Positions 1 to 9,349 of a stretch of 64,000 bases of DNA are shown in pieces (the stretch's first letter is position 1; each line of letters opens with the position of its first letter). This stretch comes from Streblospio benedicti (lineage: Eukaryota; Annelida; Polychaeta; Spionida; Spionidae). The DNA lies in NCBI GenBank assembly GCA_019095985.1, contig CM032666.1:48823005-48887004 (forward strand), read 5' to 3'. The position numbers and the translations under genes were made by a program. The notes below the pieces were generated by a model. The model was not told the DNA's origin. It was given only the letters and a program-made list of their open reading frames with translations, and ran no database searches.

Positions 1-441
1 TTTTCATGGATAAATGACTTACTTAAGACATTATTATCCGAGCTTCAAGTCGGTGTTAGTGCAGGGAGTTCTCCGTCTGAGCCAAGTATATATATACTAC
101 TTCCAAGCTCAGAAATCCATAGCTTGATATGTTGCCCAATGCAAAAGATTCTATAATGTGGTATTAGAACTTCCCTATCGCGATTTACCTTCTGTCTTAA
201 AGGTAGTTCTAAAACACTCATATCATATGGGGGGATGTTGGCAGGTACTATCAGGAAATGGGTGGGTGGTGTCAAAATGCAGACATTGAGGAGTGGCCTT
301 CATTTTTGGATGCTTGGTGTCTTGACTTTCTTTTCATCATCGACTGTTGTTATATGGTTTTGAAAACCTCCGCCAGTGAATCATACTTGATGCTTATGTT
401 TGCTGTGTAGTTAGTGTGTTATAATGTGTTTGTAGTTTGTA
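1..441. other. Intergenic, nothing recognised
   Basis: Ordinary AT-rich sequence. A 76-codon frame on the minus strand (45-275) has no recognisable motif and no splice context, so I do not call it. Confidence 0.5.
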
Positions 442-487
442 CCCTCTAAATAAGAATACTTATAGCCAATGTTAGCAAAATAATCAT
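442..487. repeat. 46 bp segment duplicated at 1,151-1,196 (copy 1)
   Basis: This 46 bp stretch of normal-looking sequence is repeated without change at 1,151-1,196. The two copies frame most of the abnormal homopolymer block, which suggests the same genomic point was joined twice during assembly. Confidence 0.85.
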
Positions 488-1987
488 CCCAAAACCCATT
501 CCTTTTTAAAAAGGGGTTTTAAAAAGGGGGAAATTTTTGGGCCAAAAATTTTTTTATTTAAAAAAATTTTTTTTTTTCCCCCCTTTTTTCCCTTCCAATA
601 AAAATTTCCCCCCCTTTTAAAAGGGGGGAAAAAATTTTTTTTCCCCGGGGGGGGAAAAAAACTTTTGAAAAAGGGCCCTTCCCCCTTAAAAGGGGCCCCT
701 TGTTTCCTTTTTTTTTTTTCCCCCCCCTTTTCACCCAAAAATTAAACCCCCCGGGGGGGGGCCCTGTTTTTCCCTTGAAAAAACCCCTCCCCCCCCCTTT
801 TTTTCCCCTTTAAAAAAATTTCCTTCCCCAAAAAAAACCCCCCAAAAAATTTTTTTCCCCCTTAAACCGGGGTTTTTTTTGGGGAAAAGGGTTTTTCCCC
901 CCTTTTTTTTGGGGGTTTTTTTTTAAAAAAAAAAATTTTTTTTAAAAAAAACCCGGGGTTTAATTTTCCCCCCAAGGGGTTTTTAAAAATTTTTAAAAAA
1001 ATTCCTTCGGGGGGGGGTTTTTTAAAAATTAAAATTTTGGGGGGGGTTTTTTTTTGGGGGTTTTTTTTTTTTTCATCCCGGTTTTTTTTTTAAAAACCCC
1101 CCGGGAAAACCTTTTTTTTTTTTGGGGGTTTTTTTAATTTTTTTTTTTTTCCCTCTAAATAAGAATACTTATAGCCAATGTTAGCAAAATAATCATAAAG
1201 CCTTTTTTCCTTTTTAAAAAAGGGGGGTTTCCCCCTTTTTTTTAAAAAAAAAATTTAAAAAACCCCCTTTTTTCTTGGGTTTTTTTGGGGGGGGGGTTTT
1301 TTTGGGGGGGTTTTAAAAAAAAAAAATTTTTTTTTTTTTTTAAAAAGGGGGTTTTTTTTTTAAAAAAAAAAAAAAAATTTAAAATTTTTGGTGTAAAAAA
1401 ATTTTTTTTTTTTGGGAAAAAAAAAAAAATTTTTTTCAAATTTTCCCCCCTTTTTTAAAAAACGGAAATTTTTAAAAAAAAAAAACCCAAACCCCCCCCA
1501 AAAAAATTTTTTAAAAAAAAAAAAATTTTTTTAAAAAAAAAAAAAAAAATTTTTTTAAAAAAAAAAAAATTTTTTAAAAAAAATTTTTAAAAAAAAAAAA
1601 AAGGGGGGGGGTTTTTTTTAACCAAAAAAAAACCCCCCCGGGGGGGGAAAAAAATTTTTTTAAATTTTTTTAAAAAAAATTTTTTCCAAAAAAGGTTTCC
1701 CTTTTAAAAAAAATTTGGGGAAAAAAAAATTTTTTTTTAAAAAAAAAATTTTGGAAAAAAAAAAAAAAAATTTTTTTTTTTGGGGCCCGGGGGGGCCCCC
1801 CCCCCCCTTTTTTTTTTAATTTTAAAAAAAAAAAAAAAGTTGGGGAAAAAAAAAAAAAGGGGAAAAAAATTTTTTTTTTAAAAAGGGGAAAATTTTAAAA
1901 ATTTTCCCCCCCCCAAAAAAAAAATTTTCCCCTTTTTTTTAAAATTTTTTCCCTTTAAAAAAAGGGGGGGGGGAAAGGGATTTTTTT
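488..1987. other. Homopolymer-block sequence, probable assembly or base-calling artefact
   Basis: Almost the entire stretch is made of single-base runs of 3-18 nt (blocks of T, A, C and G in succession) with hardly any mixed dinucleotides. No natural microsatellite or gene looks like this. It runs directly into an N gap. Open frames inside it (484-738 and 1,242-1,439, minus) encode only Lys, Phe, Gly and Pro runs and are not genes. Confidence 0.85.
1151..1196. repeat. 46 bp segment duplicated from 442-487 (copy 2)
   Basis: This is identical to 442-487 and sits as an island of normal sequence within the homopolymer-block region. Confidence 0.85.
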
Positions 1988-2087
1988 NNNNNNNNNNNNN
2001 NNNNNNNNNNNNNNNNNNNNNNNNNNNNNNNNNNNNNNNNNNNNNNNNNNNNNNNNNNNNNNNNNNNNNNNNNNNNNNNNNNNNNNN
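1988..2087. other. Assembly gap, 100 N
   Basis: Exactly 100 N, the conventional placeholder for a gap of unknown size. Confidence 0.99.
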
Positions 2088-2095
2088 GAGACTGG

Positions 2096-2410
2096 CTATG
2101 AGCGGTTGGCTAGTGCTGTGCCAATATAGACAGCACAGAACCAGTACGGAGTCCGTATGTTAAACGCTACGTTATTATTAAAAGCAAGTGTGATATTATA
2201 TTGACAGTCACTCGGATACAAAGAAAAAAATACTGTGGAAATGTCCGGTGACTGTGGTTTACTTGTTCCGTTTGTAAAAAGTATTGAACTGCATTTTTTT
2301 TTCATTCCACGCGTATGCACAACCACGACAGCACACGTGATAAAACGGAAGTTTGACATATCAAGTTCTTCTGCTGTAACGGTATTGTTAGAGCCGCAGT
2401 GAATACCCAA
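2096..2410 (-). other. Unidentified open frame rich in N-glycosylation sequons
   Basis: About 104 codons are open on the minus strand, ending in a stop close to the N gap. I recognise no family. The frame has five cysteines and four Asn-X-Ser/Thr sequons (NNT, NGT, NIT, NRS), and the segment near its end reads SDCQYNITLAFNNN. That composition would suit an extracellular domain exon. Against a gene: there is no ATG at the head of the frame, no clear acceptor, and an A9 run lies inside it. It could equally be a chance frame or a decayed repeat. Confidence 0.15.
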
Positions 2411-3159
2411 TTATCGTCACGGTCTGCATGAGTTTTTGAGTAGACTGGCAGGAGACTGGCCATGCTGCTTGATGTGCCCTAGACATTAGAGACATAATAT
2501 GAGAATCGCTATTTGATGAAATTATACAAAAACTAGAACCTATAGTTTTGTTTAAAAAAAACACCACAATAAAAAAAAATGTTTTAATTCAAAGTGTAGC
2601 AAATTATTCAAGCAAACATAACGTGGCGGACCTCTCCTAGAGAGTGGTGCTCGTTGTATCAAGAGACAGAGACAAAAGGTATTGGTATTGGTGTCATGAT
2701 ATCACGAGCAGATTTAGAAGACAGCCATGTAACAGTAGCAAGTCTAAAATGATATAGTTAGTATAGATTCCTCATCTGTGCAGGAGAATGGAAAGGTCAC
2801 ATGAGAATCTTAAACGTCTACTGAATGTAGCTTATAGTGCTGCCAGGTTTTACAGCGGTCTTACCGACAGAAATTCTCGTGGACGTGGCAAAAACCGCCA
2901 GGATCACATTTGGAGGCAAAACTTCAAAATTTTCTTTCAAATGACAAATCATTGTGAACTCCTAAGTTTCAGGGCACCACATCAAAGTAAACATAGTCTA
3001 GTCAAAGCATGTTTACCTTCACAAGTTTTTTTTTTATTTATTTACAGCAATAATATTCGCTGTAAATAGTATGAACGCCTGTTTTAATGAATATTCATTG
3101 ATAATGTTTTTCATTTGTATATATTATATTTATTTTTATGTTGTATTCATTTTTATTAA
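2411..3159. other. Unassigned sequence upstream of a LINE-like tail
   Basis: No gene recognised. A 93-codon plus-strand frame (2,788-3,069) has no known motif. Because the next segment looks like a LINE 3' end, part of this stretch may be the 3' UTR of a truncated non-LTR element, but I see no reverse transcriptase or endonuclease motif. Confidence 0.3.
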
Positions 3160-3194
3160 TTCTATGGATTTGCTTCCGAAATAAAATACTCCTA

Positions 3195-3251
<57 letters not shown>
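3160..3251 (+). repeat. LINE-like 3' tail with (ACTT)14
   Basis: An AATAAAA-like segment (about 3,180-3,187) is followed within 10 nt by 14 perfect ACTT units (3,196-3,251). A polyadenylation-like signal leading into a short tandem repeat is typical of the 3' ends of several invertebrate non-LTR retrotransposons. No coding part is visible, so this is at most a strongly 5'-truncated copy. A plain tetranucleotide microsatellite is the alternative. Confidence 0.4.
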
Positions 3252-3252
<1 letters not shown>

Positions 3253-3979
3253 TAGAATATTCAGACATTGTATATTTTGCTGGTGAATAAGTTCTGTTTC
3301 CATATATTTGCATTTGTTCATATTGGATATGTATAATGCTTAACTATCTGTATGTTGTTGTTGTGTGTACATATATTTGTAGCTTTATGAAGTGCTTCAT
3401 ATAGCGTTTATCGTATTGATTCATTGCATGCTATATGTTTGCACCTATCCAAGTACTGTAATAGAAATTATGTATGTATATTTCAAAATTAAAAAATGAA
3501 ATAAGCTTGATTGGCATTCCTGATTTCAAAAACAATTCTAATTTACAGTTTCAACCTAAAACTTAGAATTAATATATGTATTTTTTGTGCATTATATTAT
3601 AAGCATAAATGCTCCGACGTGCATCCAGATCATTATGACGAAACCTTTAAGATATGTACCATGCTGATTCTAAACATCTAATCAAAATTCGTTGTAATCT
3701 ACATATTTCTTTTTCCTTTATACCATGCAATAACCAGTAAATAGTCTAAAATTTCTTTTCGAATAAAGTGTTTTGAAAAGACATTTCAGACTATTTATTT
3801 CCCATGACTTTACGGGCTATTGCTAGTGCTATGTATGGAACGATTTTGCTCTTAAACTCAATAAAATATGCATATGATACCATTTTATATTTCCCTATAG
3901 AGTTTTTAAAAATAGAAGGTTCAAACGGCCTCAACAATTACGTTTTTATTTTCATTCAGTTGATACTATCCCTATTATG
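3252..3979. other. Intergenic, nothing recognised
   Basis: AT-rich sequence with no open frame of note, no repeat structure I can pair, and no RNA gene signature. Confidence 0.5.
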
Positions 3980-4222
3980 CTAATCAGAGCTTTTAAAAAA
4001 TCCGTAGCATGTCAAAATACACATGGACAGCACAAGGCCCCATGTAAAAGCGGGAATTCTAATGTGTATTTTGATCACAACGCAACCATCCACGAAGGGC
4101 CTGTCGATCCATGCTGAGCAGCCGATGGTGCCGATGGTGCTGTCCGCTAGGCCCACATTGACAAACATGTCATTTGCGATGCGACTCCATTTATGCGACG
4201 ATCTTTTTTGCGTCCGTTTCAC
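3980..4222 (-). other. Unidentified open frame with coding-like composition
   Basis: About 80 codons are open on the minus strand. Base composition rises sharply in GC and CpG over 4,080-4,250 compared with the flanks. The frame includes DMFVNVGLADSTIGTIGC, then a hydrophobic stretch AFTWGLVLSMCILTCYGFF, then a stop. A plus-strand frame overlaps it (4,023-4,247). I recognise neither product. It may be a single exon or retrocopy fragment of a host gene; I see no confident splice site. Confidence 0.2.
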
Positions 4223-4249
4223 CAGCGACCACGTCGCTGTGTTGTGACA

Positions 4250-4929
4250 GCCGCTGGCAAACTGTGGTGGTGGTGGTTGTACAACATAGATACAGACGTC
4301 GTTTTCATTTTATACGTGTTAATAAAGAGTATAGTTATTGTCATGGCACCAATTTTATTCCACTAAATTTTGGCCTCTCACAATTATATTCCATGGCCAC
4401 TTACTCTGTAAATTATTTGACATGATAATCACTGACACGAAATATATTATGGGCCAATCAAAGGAATGATTTCCTTTACTAAGTTAGGTCAGTAGTGGTC
4501 CCAATTCTGCGAATGCTATTACATTTTAATTTAGCTTTACCTGATCAAAATGAGTATATTTGCCAATTTAAAGTTAAAAAATGATGCCATTTCTGTATGT
4601 GTGTATGGCTTTACAAATTACGATTAAGGATCAGGAGTACAAATCTGCATGAGTCTGGTCATTTGAAGAGCTCGGCCAGTCAGCCAGAATTGAGAAGCAT
4701 TATATTGAAAATGCAGTCGCGGATTCAAAAGAAATTAGGAATGATTAGTTGACACTAATTTCGAACTCGAAGAAAATCAGTTGTGTAAGTGTGGCATTTA
4801 CTTTAAATCATTTACAACGAATTTTAATACAAGTGTCTTCAGGGGGAAATGTGAATGGCCGAAAGGTAGGGAAATGAAATTGGTATCAGCACAATAAACC
4901 CCCAATTTCACACAGTAGCCGATTTTAGC
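4250..4929. other. Intergenic, nothing recognised
   Basis: A short run of GTGGTGGTG (4,262-4,280) is the only low-complexity element. No gene or paired repeat was seen. Confidence 0.5.
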
Positions 4930-5675
4930 TTCAGATGCTCCAAAAGACGCAAGAAAAATGAGAAAACAATATTGTCGCCCTTTCTCCGGTGCCTACGGTT
5001 CACATTTTGTGGCTAAGACGCACGGGAACGTATGGAAGAACGGTCTATGACTTTTCTATTGGATTGGATGAACAAGCAGGCTTGTGGGACCATTCGGAAA
5101 TTCCCCACCATTAATATGGGAACATCTTTATTAAAATGTCAGCAACGCCACATTGTAGCAGAAAGACTTTACGACGATCAAGTTAGCCCTCCAGACGACC
5201 CAGAAAAGCACAAAGATGATACAAATCAACAACCCATTAATCCAAAACGGGAGCTCACAGGCCGAAAAATATCAAAACCACTTCTCCAGAGAAGTGATAT
5301 ATCTTTGGGGCAGAACCAGGCAGAAGTGTGTCATTTCCGCCAGGAAGACAACATTAATCATGGAGCATCTTGAAAAACCCAACTGTTGGAACAGATGCTT
5401 CTGTTTCATGGTTCCATGGATTCAGATTGTCGCAGCAGTGGCGGCACTTACGGTTTCATTTGTCAACTAAAATCCCCTCGAATAAAAGCAGCAGACGAGG
5501 CCACAGTTAACCAAAAAGAAGCGCGCCGTTCTCAACCGAACCAGTCAGATCACTCCAAAGTAGAGGCCAGAACACCCACGTCCATCTCGAATTGACACTA
5601 AGCTTCTGCCGGCGTCTTCTTAAACATCTTGAGATAGCATCGGCCATCTAAAATTGAGGGGTAAAGCAGAATTCG
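4930..5675 (+). repeat. Unassigned 0.7 kb interspersed repeat, copy A
   Basis: This segment matches the reverse complement of 28,303-28,966 along nearly its entire length, with substitutions and small indels. Anchors are the shared CAGATGCTCC at the left, GGCCACAATT-like and GCAGCAGACGAGGCCAC in the right half, and CACTAAGCTTC near the right end. Short open frames lie in it and one, near 5,330-5,470, contains a hydrophobic stretch. Differences between the two copies fall at all codon positions, so I see no coding constraint. I see no terminal repeats and cannot assign the element to a class. Confidence 0.7.
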
Positions 5676-6659
5676 TTTGGTTTTTAACTGCTCGAATATT
5701 GTAGTGTTTCCATTCACGCTCTGGAGGTGAATTTTCAGAACACCCCCACCCCCCGCGCGCGCCTTAAATACTTCATCACCTTCTTGTGGACACCCCTTTT
5801 TTGCATCGGCATAATTTTCATGGACACCCCCATCCTTAATTTCACCCAATCACCCTCACGCTCTTGAGTAATGAATGCCGTTTGTTAACGGAAAAAGAAT
5901 AATGATCTACATTTATGTTTTCTTCCTAGTATATTTATCAATCGTTTCACAAGAATAGTGACTTAATATCCGTTATCTAAAAAAATAATTATGTTTTAGA
6001 TTTAAATCCAATTTGTTTGTATTAGCTTTCAGTACCCTTCTCAACTTTTTGTAAAGTTTTAATTTTAAATATTTTTAAATAGACTTTATTATTTTTTGGA
6101 TATAAGGCAGCAGAAACAGAAAAAAAACAAGAACAAAAATGCGACCACATGCTGCATACCATATATCACAAATCTTATATACGTTATCTAGATTATGTTT
6201 TAGACATAAATCCACATTGTTATGTATTAGCTTATACTATTAAATCTTTTAATTTTAAATATTTTAAATATTTTATCTTGTTTTCTAAATCATCTTTACA
6301 ATATTATTGATCACTTTGTACGTATCTCACCAATAAAAAGACATCTTACATTATTGCAAGGCGCGTTGATTAAACTCCCAAATAATACAGGACCCTGTGA
6401 TCCTCCTGTGCAAGAAGTCGTGTTTGCCTATATTTGATCCAATACATTTTTGGTGATGGGCCTCTAAGTGACCATGATATAGGCTCTTCCTTGGGCGATA
6501 ACGTTCATAATAAGTACAATAATCAGCCATGAACCGCAATTGTTGTATGACATGACTTGACATAACTGCAAACAGATACAAATTCAGGTATATCTTGAAT
6601 ATTGGATAGATTAGATGGTTAACTGAGTGGGTAGGGGTTTGGGTGACGATGTCAAAAAT
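5676..6659. other. Intergenic, C-rich patch then AT-rich
   Basis: 5,690-5,860 holds several C-runs and two TGGACACCCC words about 50 bp apart, perhaps a decayed repeat. The rest is AT-rich and featureless apart from similar words near 6,000-6,070 and 6,190-6,260. Confidence 0.4.
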
Positions 6660-6796
6660 TGACGTCGTGGGGGCGTTTGGGTGTGCGTGTGAAGATGACA
6701 CTGAGTGGGGGTAGGGATGGGGGTGAGGGTCATGAGTTTACGAGGGGGTGTCTGAAAATGCCAAAATGTGGTTGACGTCAATTGTGAACGCTCCCT
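6660..6796 (+). mobile_element. Partial short inverted-repeat element (right end only)
   Basis: A G-rich body is followed by GTTGACGTCAATTGTGAAC and ends in CTCCC before TTG. This matches the G-rich body and right end of the complete element at 9,490-9,715. I could not find a matching left end, so the copy is truncated. Confidence 0.45.
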
Positions 6797-6977
6797 TGAA
6801 GATCCAAGACATTGGACGAAGCACTTGTTAGACCGTAAAATATGAACAATGTAAATCGTGACCGGTTGTAATTTACGGCCCCAAAAAATTGCCATTAGAA
6901 AGAGTTTGAAGAGTAGATGCTTTTTCAAGTATCATACGTCTAAATACTTTGACAAGTGACTGGGAATGAAGGGGTTT

Positions 6978-7095
6978 AGGTTGGCATCTCTGTAGTGGCA
7001 GTCCACTCGTAGAGTCGGAGGTCCAACTCTAGCGAGGTGTGGGTCAGGCTAAGATGTTAATAGAGAGACCATACCTTTGTGGCTGCCAGGGCTGC
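6978..7095 (+). mobile_element. tRNA-derived SINE-like fragment
   Basis: An A-box-like segment TTGGCATCTCTGTAGTGG (about 6,981-6,998) is followed about 20 nt later by a B-box-like AGGTCCAACTCTA (7,018-7,030), the spacing of an internal Pol III promoter. No cloverleaf can be closed, so this is not a working tRNA. SINE origin is inferred. Confidence 0.4.
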
Positions 7096-9219
7096 TAGAC
7101 CATTTTTATTTATTCATTATCTTATTTTTTGAGGATGTGTGTGTGCACAATTTACGGTTGGTTATAGTTTACGGTCAAACAGGCACTCCCGTTTCACTAG
7201 ATATCACAACGGTTTAATTAAACCATGTCCTGGATCAGCTGGGTTATGATGCATGCTTAAACATGTTTGGACAGTAGGCCCCACCCCATCAAACTCCAGG
7301 ATCTTCCACTGTACACCCCAGTCCACTGCAGACGTACAAAGGGCCAAGGATCTACAATGCAACAAATATTCGCTTGCGGTAGAGGATGTTCGCCTCGTTT
7401 TGGAGCACCTCACCCGTTTGTAACTAAATAGGGGCCTGTGGCATGTAACCAATTAACAAAATTGCTAATGCGAGATAACAAATGAATAAAATGTTTGGGA
7501 GCTTTTTGTATTATTTCACACATTTCACAGAAACCAGAAGTCTTATGGTTGAAATAAAACTCTAGAAGTGATATTCAGTGGCAGTTACTAGGTGTTACCA
7601 GTTGCATTTCACATCACTTTTGTGACTGCAAAGCACATTGCCGATGGGATTTCGCGACTAGACACTTTTTTGTTGTACAAAACGTGTTAAAAACGCGAAG
7701 AGGCTGCAAAACACCACCGTATGCAAAATACACCTGAACACCGCACACCACGTCCACTAAATATCCATTCAGCTTCCTACACCGCAGCTGATGATGACGT
7801 CATATGTAAATCGCTCTCAATAATAGATATGAGGTGCATGCACACTTGCACAGTAGTAATACCTCGTTTGAAAGACAAAATATTAAAGCTTTGTCATTGG
7901 GGACACTAGTGCAACCATGTTACAGTGCCCGGGCAGAAGTGGTTAGGAGTTCGCATTAATCAAACGTTGTGATTAGAATTATGTACGTAACCAAAAATCA
8001 AAACGCATCCGTAATGGTGAGGTTTCTCTATAGGGAAGTCTGAGGGCAAATTTGCATTCGTGAGCGGCTGCGGCTAACTATCGATAACTACACGTTAGTT
8101 TAAAAATCCATTTAGAATAACGCCCCCATAGCAATGGTTTACTCCACACAAAGTGTGTAAATGCTAAACGTCACCATCCAACCCACTTGAAAATAATGGT
8201 TAACAAAAATTTCATTAGGATGAATACGCGCACAAATTGTTTTGCACAAGCAGCACTCTATACGCACGTGTGTTCGAGCTAACTGCATTGAGTCAGAAAC
8301 GAATAATTATTATTCTGGATTCGGATCAATAGAAAATACATTTGCGCTATTGGCACAATGACACCTAATGTCAGATGCGTATGTACTTTCCATGGGGCAA
8401 TTAGACGGTGGAATCATAGCAGGGGGAGGGGTGTGTGTTTACTTTCATAGTATAGATACACGACTCTGGTAATGTTATAACTGCAACGCAGCATTGTTAG
8501 GAATGTTTGATCATCCCTACAGAACTTACATTGTTCAACAGCTGTATAATGTTAGTAATGGCATATAATGTTATGTTAGTCAATTCCAATGTTGCTCGTA
8601 GCTTCTGACTAAAAAGTATTGGGAAGTCAAATTGCAAGCTTAATCAAATAAGAATTTCATCAACATTGAATGTATTGGAGTAGCCAATGAATCTAATCAA
8701 ATTCAGCAGTCGTGTAAAGTATATAGGATGAGGCTGGATATAGCTTAGATATTTTGATTCCAATCTCGAGGCGTGTATACAAAATGCATTGTTATTGCTA
8801 AACTACTCAATGAAGCCATGAAATTAGCATGCATGATTAATATTTTATTACACTGCGCAATTGAATATTATGACGTGATCGGATCGCCCATTTTTGTCAT
8901 TAATTGTCGCACCAACTGTTAGGACATCCAGGTGTGGAAACGGGTTGCACGCAGTAAAGACATAAACGGGAAGCCATAGCCTATGTTGAATTATATGATG
9001 TGTTGCACGCGACACAGTAGCAATATAAGGATAGACTGCGTAATGCGATCGAGTATTCTGCAAGAGATTGTTTGTGATAGTAAGCATCCATTATTGCAAC
9101 ACAAAACATTGATGGACTAAATACTAAAGCTAAAGTAAAACATTGTAGGCAATTCTTAGGATATGAATGAAGTTCACTAAAAGTAGGTCAAACTATTGAT
9201 TTTTGAAAACACTAAGAAA
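7096..9219. other. Intergenic region upstream of the channel gene
   Basis: No open frame with recognisable content. The promoter and 5' UTR of the DEG/ENaC gene should lie here or in an unseen upstream exon. I see no convincing TATA box or CpG island immediately upstream of 9,220. Confidence 0.5.
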
Positions 9220-9349
9220 ATGAAGAAGAGTAGCTCAGGAGACAGTGGTATGTACGCGGTACCGCCAAAGCACGTGCATGAAACTGATGACGTCAGCACG
9301 GTGCACAGCTCCGCCGAGAAGGGGGTGGATTTCCATGAACTTATCACAG
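9220..9349 (+). CDS. DEG/ENaC exon 1: cytoplasmic N-terminus
   Basis: Encodes residues 1-43. The frame ends in GVDFHELIT, the Phe-containing cytoplasmic segment just before the His-Gly motif in this family. The donor is ACAG/GTGGGT, leaving phase 1. The ATG at 9,220 lies in an A-rich context; the frame stays open 24 nt upstream without another ATG. The first 30 residues are Ser-rich and hydrophilic. Confidence 0.85.
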
